Source: an uncultured Bacteroidota bacterium
Lineage (GTDB): Bacteria > Bacteroidota > Bacteroidia > Flavobacteriales > Flavobacteriaceae
Assembly: GCA_902510415.1 (NCBI GenBank)
Contig: CABXBH010000003.1
Span: forward strand, 35,522 to 99,521
Reading direction: 5' to 3'
DNA length: 64,000 nucleotides
The notes beneath the pieces were generated by a model, which was not told where the DNA came from, searched no databases, and was given only the letters and a program-made list of their open reading frames with translations. This document shows, piece by piece, positions 35,334-45,800 of the stretch. A program made the translations under genes and the position numbers. Each line of letters opens with the position of its first letter. Position 1 is the first letter of the stretch.

Positions 35334-36548
35334 ATGAAAAAGTATATTTATTTATTCTTATTTAGCGCACTAATTTTTTCATGCTCAGATAATTTTATCG
35401 ATAACCTCACAATAGAAGAACATATTCAATTAATCAAAAACCATGAAAGTAAAATTGAAATTAGTTTTGATGAGTTACCCGAAGTTTCTCAAAATCATAT
35501 AAATGAGCTAGAAAATAATATTACGGCTGATTTGATATTATACGCTGAAAGCATTGGCTATGAAATAAAACTTAGAAGGGAGTCCAGAAATTTGATTTCT
35601 CTTTTAAATATGCTTTACATATACTTTGACGAAAATGGCGAATTACTTTTTGATGAAAATTATGACGAAGACAATGACGGAGATTACGATATTTTTGATG
35701 AATGGGATAACTACATGTGTTTTGATATTCAGTTCCCTATATCGATAACTATGCCTAACGGTTCTCAAATTTCTATAGGAAATGAAGAGGAGTTATATGA
35801 GGCAATTGAAGAATATTATGAATCTAGTGATGAATATGACGGTGTGCCAGACATCAATTTTCCTATAAATATTATTTTCTTTTTCGAGAATGAAAATGGA
35901 AACGAAGATGAAGAAGTAATCGGAATTAATAGCTATGAAGAGCTTGAAATGTATTTTGATGTGTGTCCTGATGAGAATGGGTGGGATGATGAAAATTGGT
36001 TTGATATTGATTGTGTTGATCTTGTTTATCCGATTTCAATAGAAAATCCTGATGGAGAAATTCTTTCAGTTGAAAGCGAATATGAACTGCACGAGTATAT
36101 TGATCAATACTATCAAAATTGTAATAGTAATGACTGTGGAGATTTTTCATTAGTATACCCCTTAACTGTTGAGTATTATTCTGAAGCTAATGATCAAACT
36201 CAGATTTTGACGATAAATTCAGAAGAAGAGTTGCAAGAGCTTTTAGATGAGCATTGTTACAATGATGACGGTGAAGACGGACTTGATACATGTGGTGAAA
36301 TAGTTTACCCAATAACAGTAGAAGCTCCAAACGGTGATCAATTTACAGGAAATAGCGAAGAAGAAATAATGTCATTCATGGAAGAATGGTCTTCAAATAA
36401 TTGTAATACAATGGAGTGTGATACAGATTTTGAATTGGTTTTTCCAATTACAATGGAATTTGAAGATGAGCAAGGTGATATAATTGTAATGACAATACAG
36501 TCAGAGGTTATGCTAGAGGAAATAAATGCTCAGTACTGTGAAGATTAA
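35334..36548 (+). CDS. acidic lipoprotein with six FPI/VYP-type repeats
   Basis: 404 residues from ATG 35334, which begins a clean lipoprotein signal (MKKYIYLFLFSALIFSCSDN); the frame opens at 35292. After a helical segment comes a Ca-loop-like acidic stretch (DEDNDGDYDIFDE). Six repeats follow, each opening with (F/Y)P(I/L)(S/T/N)(I/V/M): QFPISIT, NFPINII, VYPISIE, VYPLTVE, VYPITVE, VFPITME. Most then have a PNG turn and an SEEEL helix, and most repeats are bounded by Cys. The protein is extremely acidic. Similar Cys-bounded repeats occur in other Bacteroidetes surface proteins from memory. A Kazal-type lipoprotein gene starts four bases after it. Confidence 0.75.
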   Translation: MKKYIYLFLFSALIFSCSDNFIDNLTIEEHIQLIKNHESKIEISFDELPEVSQNHINELENNITADLILYAESIGYEIKLRRESRNLISLLNMLYIYFDENGELLFDENYDEDNDGDYDIFDEWDNYMCFDIQFPISITMPNGSQISIGNEEELYEAIEEYYESSDEYDGVPDINFPINIIFFFENENGNEDEEVIGINSYEELEMYFDVCPDENGWDDENWFDIDCVDLVYPISIENPDGEILSVESEYELHEYIDQYYQNCNSNDCGDFSLVYPLTVEYYSEANDQTQILTINSEEELQELLDEHCYNDDGEDGLDTCGEIVYPITVEAPNGDQFTGNSEEEIMSFMEEWSSNNCNTMECDTDFELVFPITMEFEDEQGDIIVMTIQSEVMLEEINAQYCED

Positions 36549-36551
36549 AAA

Positions 36552-36776
36552 ATGGAAAAGCTAATTCTACTACTATTTATTCCACTTGTCTTTGCTTGTA
36601 GTGATGATGAAGATGCTCCTAATATGTGTGTTGATGAATCATTAATAAGCTCGGATATAGCTTGTCCTGAAGTTATTGATCCTGTTTGTGGTTGTGATGG
36701 TAACACATATAATAATAGTTGTGAGGCTTTTAATTGGTATGGTGTAATTGCATATGCTGATGGCCCATGTAATTAA
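36552..36776 (+). CDS. Kazal-type protease inhibitor lipoprotein
   Basis: 74 residues: signal MEKLILLLFIPLVFAC with a lipobox Cys, an acidic linker, then one Kazal-type domain (ACPEVIDPVCGCDGNTYNNS, then CEAFNWYGVIAYADGPC). The Cys spacing and the CGCDGNTYNNSC core are diagnostic. Kazal domains inhibit serine proteases extracellularly; in bacteria the target is unknown. The first ~40 bases of the gene are nearly identical to those of the genes at 54633, 57913 and 59286, whose mature parts differ. A paralogue lies at 54633. Confidence 0.88.
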   Translation: MEKLILLLFIPLVFACSDDEDAPNMCVDESLISSDIACPEVIDPVCGCDGNTYNNSCEAFNWYGVIAYADGPCN

Positions 36777-36788
36777 AAAAATATTTAA

Positions 36789-37253
36789 ATGAAGACATTA
36801 AATTTTAATTGGAAAATAATGGCTATGGTAATGATTCCTGTTGCTATTATTATGCTAATTTTTGGTAATGATCAAAATTCTAAAGCAAATATGGAAGATA
36901 AAGTTTATAAAATATTAACTCATGATGAATGGAAAGTTTCGAAGGAAAAAGGATTTATTCTAACCGATCTAGATACAAAAGATGGTTTTATTCATCTGTC
37001 TACTGCAAAGCAATTAGCGGGAACTTTATTTTATTATTTTGAAGATTATGAGACCTTAATATTAGTCCAATTTAACTCAAATGAACTTGGTAAAGAATTA
37101 GTTTTTGAAGACCCTATCCCTAAAGGAAATAGAAATGGTAAATTTCCTCATTTTTATTCAAAATTAGATGTCGAAAAAATCTCAAACTATTGGGAAATTA
37201 AAAGAGGTTCATTTAACCTTCCTGAAGAAGTAATTTTAAATCAAGAGAACTAA
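36789..37253 (+). CDS. DUF952 domain protein with N-terminal membrane segment
   Basis: 154 residues. The domain starts at about residue 36 (DKVYKILTHDEWKVSKEKG) and has the signature DGFIHLSTAKQLAGT and the closing ISNYWEIKRG. DUF952 proteins are usually about 110 residues and cytoplasmic; here a hydrophobic segment (IMAMVMIPVAIIMLIFG) precedes the domain. An internal Met at 36891 would give the plain domain, but the frame and spacing favour the longer product. Function unknown. Confidence 0.82.
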   Translation: MKTLNFNWKIMAMVMIPVAIIMLIFGNDQNSKANMEDKVYKILTHDEWKVSKEKGFILTDLDTKDGFIHLSTAKQLAGTLFYYFEDYETLILVQFNSNELGKELVFEDPIPKGNRNGKFPHFYSKLDVEKISNYWEIKRGSFNLPEEVILNQEN

Positions 37254-38696
37254 TTATTTAAATGTTAGATATCGGTCTTTAATTTTATTAATTCTAAGCA
37301 TTTTATAATCTAGAAAATAATTTTGATACAATTTCCAAGGCAAGCTAGAACCTTGTTTAGGAAACATGTGAGAAGACCTATGAATATATCCTGAATTTAA
37401 ATTAAGTAGAGGAGAAATATTCATCTTTTCGTCCAATGTATTAGGTGTAAAATATTTGTATTTTTTCTTTTCCATAAACTTAAAAAGTCTACTAGCGTAC
37501 TCACTTGTTAGATCACTTTTTAAAGTCCAAGAAGCGTTAGTATAACCAGCAAAAAAAATACAATTTGGTAATCCACTAAGCATTAAACCTTTATAGGTTA
37601 CCGCATTTGATGAATCATATGGGTTATTATCAATACTAATCTCAGACCCTCCAAAAGCCAAAAGTTTTAAGCCCGTTGCGCTTATAATTATATCAGCTTC
37701 TAAATTTTTACCTGATTTAAGTTTTAATCCCTTTTCAGTAAATGAATCTATATTATCAGTTATTATATTTGCTTTACCATGTCTTATCGCTTTGAATAAA
37801 TCTCCGTCAGGAGCTACACAAAATCTTTGATCCCAAGGTTTATAATTTGGTTCAAAATGAGGTTTAGCTGGAAAAGAGCCTAGTTGTTTTTGAGCAGATT
37901 TTACTAATAATTTTTTCATATAATTAGGCCATATTTTACAGGCTTGAAAAAATAAAATCTGAACAAAAATATTTTTAAATCTAATCAGTTTATGTGCAGT
38001 TTTTTTAGAGAAATACTTTTTTAAGAGTTTAGCATACTTATCACTATTAGGGAAAGCTCCCACATAAGTAGGCGATCTTTGAAGCATAGTAATTTCAGAA
38101 GTTTTATCTGCCATTTCTGGAACTATAGTTACTGCTGTTGCACCACTGCCTATAACAACGACCTTTTTATTTTTATAATCTAAATTATCAGGCCAATGTT
38201 GAGGATGGATAATGATTCCTTTAAAATCATTGATTCCTTTGTAATTTGGTGTATAACCTTTGTCATAATTATAATATCCTGTACAAGAAAACAAAAAACG
38301 AGAATAATATATTTCCTTTTTATCAAACCTATCTATGGTAGTAACAGCCCATAATTTTTTTTGAGTGTCAAAATTTGATTTTAAAACTTTTGTTTGATAT
38401 TTGATATGGTCATTTATTTTATATTCTTCGGCTGCTTCACATAGATATTTTAATATATTAGGGGCGTCGGCAAAAGATTTTGGATTATCCCAAGTTTTAA
38501 AAGAAAATCCAAAAGTATACATATCTGAATCAGACCTTATTCCAGGATATTTGAAAAGACTCCAAGTTCCACCAATTTCATGTCTAGCTTCCAAAATTTT
38601 ATAGGATTTTTCAGGATTTTTTCTCTGCAAATGGCATGCAGCACCAACTCCGGATAAACCAGCCCCAATTATGATAATGTCAGTGTAATTATTCAA
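37254..38696 (-). CDS. flavin-containing monooxygenase, Baeyer-Villiger type
   Basis: 480 residues. FAD-binding GAGLSGVGAA at residues 11-20, substrate-side EIGGTWSLFKYPGIRSDSDM, the Baeyer-Villiger fingerprint FKGIIIHPQHWP near residue 158 (FxGxxxHxxxWP) and the NADPH-binding GSGATAV near residue 182 are all present. The length and the GGTW...YPG segment resemble EthA-like enzymes. It is expected to oxidise ketones or thioether-like substrates with NADPH and oxygen. Monocistronic and convergent with DUF952. Confidence 0.92.
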   Translation of the reverse strand: MNNYTDIIIIGAGLSGVGAACHLQRKNPEKSYKILEARHEIGGTWSLFKYPGIRSDSDMYTFGFSFKTWDNPKSFADAPNILKYLCEAAEEYKINDHIKYQTKVLKSNFDTQKKLWAVTTIDRFDKKEIYYSRFLFSCTGYYNYDKGYTPNYKGINDFKGIIIHPQHWPDNLDYKNKKVVVIGSGATAVTIVPEMADKTSEITMLQRSPTYVGAFPNSDKYAKLLKKYFSKKTAHKLIRFKNIFVQILFFQACKIWPNYMKKLLVKSAQKQLGSFPAKPHFEPNYKPWDQRFCVAPDGDLFKAIRHGKANIITDNIDSFTEKGLKLKSGKNLEADIIISATGLKLLAFGGSEISIDNNPYDSSNAVTYKGLMLSGLPNCIFFAGYTNASWTLKSDLTSEYASRLFKFMEKKKYKYFTPNTLDEKMNISPLLNLNSGYIHRSSHMFPKQGSSLPWKLYQNYFLDYKMLRINKIKDRYLTFK

Positions 38697-38748
38697 GTTA
38701 TTATTTTCATTATGGTTCGTATTATCTTCAATGGTTAAATCTATATAA

Positions 38749-38844
38749 TTATTTCTTTATATAGTTTTTATAGAAAGAATATAGAATTGCATAAATAATA
38801 AGCACAATCCACAGATATATAAAAACATCATTTTTATAACCCAT
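38749..38844 (-). CDS. 31-residue single-helix membrane peptide
   Basis: A short ORF just upstream of the monooxygenase on the same strand: MGYKNDVFIYLWIVLIIYA, ILYSFYKNYIKK, stop. One hydrophobic helix with a basic C-terminus. It resembles small subunit-like membrane peptides, but this is composition only. Confidence 0.4.
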   Translation of the reverse strand: MGYKNDVFIYLWIVLIIYAILYSFYKNYIKK

Positions 38845-38954
38845 AATTGGTTAATTTTAGAATAGTTAGTTGTTACAATTTAATAAAAATTAAATAATTA
38901 GATATTTCTTATGATTTACTAAATTTGTTTTATAATCCGATAATAATATTTATA

Positions 38955-39374
38955 ATGAAAAGAAAAGTAAATGCAATTTGGAAAGGAGATGGGCCTACAG
39001 GAAGTGGCGTTTTAAATGCTCAAAGTGGTGCATTTGATAATATGCCTTATAGTTTTAAAACCCGATTTGAAAATGATAACGGAATACTTGGGACAAACCC
39101 TGAGGAACTTATTGCTGCAGCACTTGCAGGTTGTTTTAATATGAAATTAAGTTTTCTGTTAAACGATGCAAATTTTAATCCTGATGAATTAAATACAGAT
39201 GCTATTTTAACTTTTGAAAATGGTAAAATAATATCAATAAATTTAAATTTAAGTGGTAAAGTACAAGAAATAACCCACGAGAAATTCATTGAATTAGCAA
39301 ATGAAGCCAAAAATAATTGCCCGATTTCGGGTGTTTTAAATTGTCCGATTTCATTAAGTGCATCTTTAATCTAA
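38955..39374 (+). CDS. OsmC-family peroxiredoxin
   Basis: 139 residues from ATG 38955 (the frame opens at 38925). It begins MKRKVNAIWKGDGPTGSGVL and has the two redox Cys regions: EELIAAALAGCFNMKLSFLL near residue 56 and NNCPISGVLNCPISLS near the end. OsmC proteins reduce organic hydroperoxides with these Cys. The stop overlaps the next small ORF (TAATG). Confidence 0.9.
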   Translation: MKRKVNAIWKGDGPTGSGVLNAQSGAFDNMPYSFKTRFENDNGILGTNPEELIAAALAGCFNMKLSFLLNDANFNPDELNTDAILTFENGKIISINLNLSGKVQEITHEKFIELANEAKNNCPISGVLNCPISLSASLI

Positions 39375-39511
39375 TGAATAGCATGAACAAAATAATCAAT
39401 AAATTAATCAATGTTTGTGTTATATTAATTGTGTACGGATTATTCTTTGATATTAAATTCAATAATAAATTCATTCAAAAAGAAATAAGAATTCATTTAA
39501 TACAACTATGA
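39374..39511 (+). CDS. 45-residue membrane peptide
   Basis: The start ATG overlaps the OsmC stop and the stop overlaps the following ATG (ATGA), so the ORF is coupled at both ends. MNSMNKIINKLINVCVILIV then YGLFF gives one membrane helix. The double coupling is the main evidence; homology not recognised. Confidence 0.5.
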   Translation: MNSMNKIINKLINVCVILIVYGLFFDIKFNNKFIQKEIRIHLIQL

Positions 39512-39936
39512 AAAATATTAGATATCCATTAATCCTGATAAGTATTGCTCTTTGTATTTCTGGAATAAGGTGGTTAATTAACCCTGAGCCTTGGATGCTA
39601 GATCAGGTTGCAAATGAAGAGCGACTAAAAATGACTTTTGCAGAACTTTTTATAATTGAAGGCAATTCAACTTTAGGTGCATATTTAACCCAAATCTATC
39701 GGTTTTTAGGTCTCTATGTTTTAGGGATTGGGAGTATACTTCTTTCTTTCTCTGATACAAAATTCTTAAGCATACTTAGTTTTAGAAACAGATATTTAGT
39801 TATCCTTGGAATTCTATTAGTTTCAAATCTAGCATTAGCATATATGTGGATATCTTCTTCTCATTTTATATATATAATGTGGTTAGCGATAGCGCTATAC
39901 CTTTACAGCTTATATCATCACATTAAGATGAAATAA
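39508..39936 (+). CDS. four-helix integral membrane protein of unknown function
   Basis: 142 residues with about four membrane helices (residues ~5-22, ~66-84, ~95-112 and ~118-136). A periplasmic loop after helix 1 carries NPEPWMLDQVANEERLKMTF. It ends with a His-rich tail (YHHIKMK). It could be a DUF4345-like protein, but I am not sure. It is the last gene of a short OsmC-led operon. Confidence 0.62.
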   Translation: MKNIRYPLILISIALCISGIRWLINPEPWMLDQVANEERLKMTFAELFIIEGNSTLGAYLTQIYRFLGLYVLGIGSILLSFSDTKFLSILSFRNRYLVILGILLVSNLALAYMWISSSHFIYIMWLAIALYLYSLYHHIKMK

Positions 39937-39951
39937 AATATTTAAAAACTA

Positions 39952-41856
39952 CTATTGATTGGTTTGGAAATTATGGATTTGAAGTTGAGAAGCAAAAAAC
40001 TCATAAATCATTACCATTGCTAAAGTGTCAAGTTCACAATATTTTAATAGAGATTGTTTAATTATTTCTCTTTCGGCAGAGGACATTTCAACGTATTGAA
40101 TTTTTGCATAAGCTATTAAAGCATCTCCACCATTATTTAGCTTATTAATCATGCCTATTGGGTTATTAACTTCTGAGTAATCTGGATTTGGTAACGAATC
40201 GTAGGGGTCTATATAGCCCTCCATAATCCATCTATGCTCATTAGAGAAATTTAAAGATGTTAAATTAATTTGGCCAATAGGTTTTGAGTATTTTTTCTTT
40301 ACATATTCACAAATTTTAATAATTGTAGGAAGAACAACTTTTATTGAATTAGAGCCTTTCATATATGGATGGTAAAAATATTTTTTTACTAAATCCCACA
40401 TATCAATCATATCTCTATCACCCTTCCTTACTAACTTATTGTTTTCCTTTTTATTTGTAATAGATATTATAAAATCCATTAATTCCGTTTTATCTACTTC
40501 ATCTGAATCTATTAACTGATCGTATATTGCATTTAAAATTGAATTTTCATGGGTGGCATATTTAAAAATAGATCCTCTATCAGAATCTAAATCCTGTTTT
40601 AATTTTCTGACAAAATCATAGTTTGGGAATTTACCTGGTTCTGCATTTATATACTCTGACTTATGCTCAATTGTTCCATCAGAAAATATTATATGGTGAG
40701 AATACTGAAATGCTATTTGTTCATAAGGATGTCTTCCTTTTGTAAAAGGAAGTGCAGATGTACAAGTTTCAAAATCAATAAAATGCAACGGAAATTTCCA
40801 TTGCAGCATATTTTCTTTTAAATTCTCAACATCTAAATAGAAATCTACTTTTTCATTTAAACTTTGTTGTACTCTTTTCTTGATTTGGAGCCATTGTCTG
40901 TTTTGTACAGTTAGGTGAGTATCACAAGTGTCTTGGAAATCTTGATGATGAAGCTCGTCTAAAAAAAATATATTTGATTTAAATAATTTTTTTTGTTTTT
41001 TGAAATTCCATAGTTCATAAATATTTGGTCGCAGATAATCACTTATATTAAATTGTTGCATCCAACAATCTCTACAGACATGACCATTATAGTGCTCCCA
41101 ATTAATTTCATTTTCATTAACATAAAGTTCTGTAAAATTTTTAACTACCTGATTAAAAGGCAATCCATGAATCTTATGAAAATCTTTTAAGATAATATCA
41201 TTAATTAATTGGGTAAGATTTACTTCCTCCATAATTGGGTCGCCAATTTCTGCTATCGAATTAACTTTTACATCAATTCCCGTTCTCGTATTTTTACTAG
41301 TCATTTGGAATAATTGATTTAAACCATCAACACTAGCTTTCTTTGATTTATCAGCTAACATCAAATATGATTCTACTTCATAATCTGGAAAACATTTTTG
41401 AACAACACTTGTTTGAAAAGCTAAATCAAATAAATAAGGCTTCCATTCACGTCTTATAGATCCATTGGTATTGGTAAAAATTTTTTTCTCTGATGAATCA
41501 AATGATTTTGCCTTAACTTCAATTACCTTTATTAGATTACCAGACTTAACTAAAATGTCTGTTTTAACAAAAAGATTGTCATTTAAAAAAGCTGCTTCAT
41601 ATATTACACATTCACCTTTTTTAAGCAGCTCATTTGTTTTACTAACGGCAAGATGATTAGAGCCATTAATCAAAATACCATCTTTAAAATGAAGTCTAGA
41701 TAATTCCTCAGCCTGAAAACCTCCATCTGCTAATGCAGATAAAAAGTCATTTGATTTATCAGATGATTTGTAATCAGAAGTTAATTTTATTGGGCATTCT
41801 ATCCCCTTTTTAAAATTAGTTTTAGTTAAATATTTCACTCCGATAATTTCTCCCAC
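39952..41856 (-). CDS. DUF2779 nuclease-like protein (PD-(D/E)XK plus DEDD-like domains)
   Basis: 634 residues, two apparent nuclease folds. The N-terminal part has a Cas4/RecB-like arrangement: a Cys near residue 20 (IECPIKL), TDILVKSGNLIKVIEVKAKS near residues 95-115 (D then E-x-K), and CRDCWMQQF near residue 263, so a Cys cluster may bind iron-sulphur or zinc. The C-terminal DUF2779 region has FIDFETCTSALPF near residue 358, ATHENSILNAIYD and a final CELDTLAMVMIYE, which fits a DEDD exonuclease layout. It shares its first 22 bases with the upstream 50-aa gene. It is likely in DNA repair or defence; substrate unknown. Confidence 0.85.
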   Translation of the reverse strand: MGEIIGVKYLTKTNFKKGIECPIKLTSDYKSSDKSNDFLSALADGGFQAEELSRLHFKDGILINGSNHLAVSKTNELLKKGECVIYEAAFLNDNLFVKTDILVKSGNLIKVIEVKAKSFDSSEKKIFTNTNGSIRREWKPYLFDLAFQTSVVQKCFPDYEVESYLMLADKSKKASVDGLNQLFQMTSKNTRTGIDVKVNSIAEIGDPIMEEVNLTQLINDIILKDFHKIHGLPFNQVVKNFTELYVNENEINWEHYNGHVCRDCWMQQFNISDYLRPNIYELWNFKKQKKLFKSNIFFLDELHHQDFQDTCDTHLTVQNRQWLQIKKRVQQSLNEKVDFYLDVENLKENMLQWKFPLHFIDFETCTSALPFTKGRHPYEQIAFQYSHHIIFSDGTIEHKSEYINAEPGKFPNYDFVRKLKQDLDSDRGSIFKYATHENSILNAIYDQLIDSDEVDKTELMDFIISITNKKENNKLVRKGDRDMIDMWDLVKKYFYHPYMKGSNSIKVVLPTIIKICEYVKKKYSKPIGQINLTSLNFSNEHRWIMEGYIDPYDSLPNPDYSEVNNPIGMINKLNNGGDALIAYAKIQYVEMSSAEREIIKQSLLKYCELDTLAMVMIYEFFASQLQIHNFQTNQ

Positions 41857-41987
41857 TCATTCCAAACTTTTCCCAAAGAATTTCTAAATGCCTCAACATT
41901 TACTTGGGTTTCTTCTAGCTCATCTACCAAACCTTCAATTGTATCTAATCTAGATTCAATTGCATATATTAAATCTTCTTTACTCAT
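41835..41987 (-). CDS. 50-residue helical partner of the DUF2779 protein
   Basis: The frame MSKEDLIYAIESRLDTIEGL then VDELEETQVNVEAFRNSLGK predicts one long amphipathic helix or coiled coil. The stop overlaps the DUF2779 start region by 22 bases, so the two are translated together. A fixed small partner is plausible, but I cannot name the family. Confidence 0.55.
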   Translation of the reverse strand: MSKEDLIYAIESRLDTIEGLVDELEETQVNVEAFRNSLGKVWNEWEKLSE

Positions 41988-42060
41988 AATTATAATATTT
42001 TATTTATTAACTTAAAATACAAATTAATTTGATACCTAAATTAACTTAAAAGTTACAATT

Positions 42061-42789
42061 ATGATTGATAAAATTATAGATGCTGTTAATGATTTTTTTT
42101 CGTCAGTTACATTTAATCCAAAAGTATTTGTTGATAATAAAAAGGAGGAAGCTTATTACAATGAGGCTAACCTTCAACACGATCTTTCCTTATATCTAAA
42201 ACAAAAATTCCAAGAAAAAATTGAACTTAGACTTGAATATCCTGTAAATAAGTTACTAAAGAATGATAAAATAATATTATCTAAAAAAGAAATAGATATA
42301 ATCATAAAATTGAATAAGGGCCAAGTGGAGGTAAATAATGAATTTTTAATTATAGAATTAAAATTTCCCAAATATAATGCAGGAATGCCATTGGCGCTAT
42401 TACATGCCCTAAATGATATTCAGTTTTGTGAACAAATAAAAGAATCAAATAATTCTAAAAATATTAAACTCCATTTTGCAACCATATTTCTAACAGATAA
42501 TAAAAGGAAATGGACTAAAAGAGAACATATTTATAAGATATTTAAATTAGATAAGGACATGACCAATGTGCAGTTTACATTACCTAAAGAAATTATATTT
42601 ATAAATTCGATTGAAACTTTAAGAAAAGGGGTCAAAAAAATAAAAAAAAGAATAACAACAGATAGTGGAGATTTAGACTATGAAAATTGGGTAACCGATA
42701 ATAAAGATATAATTAAGTTGAAATCTGAACACGAAATAAAGTGGGAAATAATTGATAACAAATGGCTATACTACATATGTAAATTTTAA
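42061..42789 (+). CDS. PD-(D/E)XK nuclease-like protein
   Basis: 242 residues, no signal. The core pattern is KKEIDIIIKL near residue 76, a strand pair, then FLIIELKFPKYNAGMPLALL near residue 95, giving D...E-x-K as in restriction-endonuclease-like folds. An upstream Glu in the N-terminal helix (EEAYYNEANLQHDLSLYL) fits the usual acidic helix residue. Length and the GMP turn recall proteins of unknown function from mobile or defence-rich regions. It is divergent from the DUF2779 unit and convergent with the large ATPase gene. Confidence 0.68.
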   Translation: MIDKIIDAVNDFFSSVTFNPKVFVDNKKEEAYYNEANLQHDLSLYLKQKFQEKIELRLEYPVNKLLKNDKIILSKKEIDIIIKLNKGQVEVNNEFLIIELKFPKYNAGMPLALLHALNDIQFCEQIKESNNSKNIKLHFATIFLTDNKRKWTKREHIYKIFKLDKDMTNVQFTLPKEIIFINSIETLRKGVKKIKKRITTDSGDLDYENWVTDNKDIIKLKSEHEIKWEIIDNKWLYYICKF

Positions 42790-42834
42790 TTTTAATATCT
42801 TCCATAATGTGAGATATTTAAATAATGTGTTATA

Positions 42835-45800
42835 TTATTTTTTAATTAATCTTTTTGCCTTTTTAATTATCCTAGTTTCTGATGTTGTGAATATTTCATC
42901 TAACTGTTCTAAATTATTTAATGAATCTATAATCAATTTTAAACCTTCATTAGATTTATTGTAAAGTAGATTCATCCCCTTCTCTAACTGACTCAAATTA
43001 TAAATTTTCGGTAATGGATAATAATACTTACAAGCTTTATCAATCATTTCAATTGCTTCTCCATATTTCTTTTGTAGAGATAAACATCGTGCGTAATTTA
43101 ATAAACAATTTCCATACTCTACAACTACCGTTCTTGCTTCACCATCAGTATAAAATAATTCTTGGATATTTTCTGAAAGGGGAATTAGTTCGCCATCAAC
43201 AAAAGACCAATTAGGTGGATCAAATGTATATTGTGTTTCAAACTTTTTATGGTGAGCATCCAATGCTTTTTTGGTGAAATCCAATGCTTTTTTAGAGCTT
43301 TTTTTCTTAAGATAAAGTTGAGCCATTTTTTGGAATTGATGAGCCAAATGGGAATGGCTAACTAATGGGTTAGTCATACCTAATTCGTCAGAAATTTTAG
43401 CTTTATCCAAAAGATAATTTAAATATTGTGTACCCAGATTTATACAATCGTCATGAAAATCAGGACATTTTGATTCATTTTCTGATTGCCATTCTAAATC
43501 ATCTGCAATATTAACGCAAGCTTTGCTATACTCGTTTGAATCTTCATTAAAGGCTGATTTTAATCTTTCTAAATAATCCAATTGTAATTTTTTATAGCTA
43601 TTAAAATCTTTTTTTGATAAATAATGAATCTTTTTGGCGTCTAAAAACCACATCGAAGCCTTTGTAACAGAGTTTGTATCTAAAATCTTTTTCAAGAAAT
43701 TATCAGCCTCCTTGAAATTTTGATCTGCAGTTTCAGGATTATTAGAAATATATATTTCACCTGGTCTTACGGGTTTTGAACCTTCGGTTATACTTAGCAT
43801 AAACCTTATAAAAGTAAGTACCCAAGCTTCTGTGATTTTACCTTGAATTTTCAGCTTTTCATTATGATGAATAAAAACCTCATTTGATTTTTTTCCGTCC
43901 TTGAACTTTAAATGGCAAAAATTGAGATAACTATTAATAGAATCATACAAAAACTTAGTATTTTGATCTTTTTCAGAATCAAGTAGTTTCTCATATTGAT
44001 CTACAATTTTTTCAATTTTTTCTTGATCAGTCCCAATTTCATTTGAGATTTTTTCAATATCCCATAATGTAAATTCTTTAAATGCCAATTCATAGAATTT
44101 AGTAGGTTTTAATTGTTTTAATGCCATGTCAAACATTACTCTCTGACCTTCTTCAATTTCCTTTTGTCTTTCTTCATATCCACCAGAAAGAATTAATGCA
44201 ACCTCATCATCAAGAGAAAGGTTTATATCACCAAGTTCTTTAATAAAATATATTAGAGATAAGCCATTTAACTTGCTTGGAAGTTTATTTAGAGAAGGGA
44301 TAAAACTCTGAAAATTCTGAACATTAAATCCAGCATCTGTAAATGTAACAATGGATTTTTCAGAAGTGTTCATAATTTCACCATTTAGAATAATTAAAAG
44401 CCTAAGGTCATTAGATAATTCGTCCGTTTCGATTCCAATGGGTAGTGGTAATTTAGCTTTGCGTTCTTCTTCTTCGTTTAATTCATCCAATATTTTTTGC
44501 TTATCAGTAAATGAAAAATTAACATCATCTGCAATTATTCTTAAGTTTTTTAGTAAAGTAGCAAGCTCAGTGAAATCTTGTTTTTCAAGTAAATTTGTAA
44601 AGGCATCAAGTTTCCCCAATTTATTTGAATATAAATATCTGCAAATAATATCCAATATTAAATTATTACTCTGCTTCACATAATATTCAGAAAAAGTAAG
44701 TGGAATCATTCGTCGAAGTACCTTTAATAAATCCTCAGTATTATACTTTTCAGGATTTTCAATTATATGAGACTGTAATTCTAAATATCTTTTATTGTAT
44801 TCAATTACAATTTGTCTTTCTCCCTCTTCTTGGATTTTAGATTCTTTAAAATATGACTTTAAAGCGCCTATGATTCTCTTATCGCTAAACTTGTATATAT
44901 TATCTTGATTTGAAACATCAATCAAAAGACCTTGATGAACAGCCTTTTCTAGAAAATCTAAAACATCTAAAAGCTCGTAGCCCCAAACTTGTGCTAGTAT
45001 ATCTGCGTCAAATTTATTTCCGATAATCGAAGCGCTTTCAAGTATCCTTCTCCATTTTGATTCAAATGAATCAAAGATTTTATGATAATAACTATCTACA
45101 TCTTCGAAATTTGGGAGAGATTCTATATCAACTGTTTGAGTTAAAACATATCCGTCTGGAGTATATTTTAAATATTGGTCTGAAATCCACGATTCTAAAA
45201 CCTTGAATACATATAGAGGAGTTAATTTGTCTTTTGATTCTAATTGTAATTGTTCGTTATAAGCATTAAATAGATTATTTATCTGATTCATTGAACTACT
45301 TGCAATTTTATATCCGTTATCATCAGCACTTAGATTTTTTACAAAATCAACAAGGTTAAATGAATTACTATCCAAAAGGTTACTTAAATCAAAAAGGTTT
45401 TTTGTTGTATCATCTAAATTGTTTAGCTCTTTTTTTAACTCCTGATAATTTAATCCTCTATAGGAGCCTTTAATCTCTGCACGAACTGTTATTATAATGC
45501 AGAGATTTTTTCTAAGAAAGAAATTTCTGTTTACAGTTTTTATAAAATGTTTAAGTAGTGTTAGTGTCTCAGGATCAATCCAATGAACATCTTCCATTAC
45601 AAATAAAACTTTTTTATTAATGTTTGTAAGCTTATCTATTATTTCAAGTGAAATTTCATTCATGGTTTTTTTAGCACTGCTAGAAAAATTGGTAATTTCT
45701 AAAGGAATTCCTGTTGTATCACTAGCTATGTTTATAATACCCTTAGTGATTTTATCCGTAGATTCAGATCTACTGTTCCAAGTTTCACCAATCAATCTAC

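Noticed and set aside
35926-36150. His/Gln-rich minus-strand ORF
   Set aside because: Shadow of the repeat-rich acidic lipoprotein; low complexity follows from the Asp/Glu codons on the other strand.
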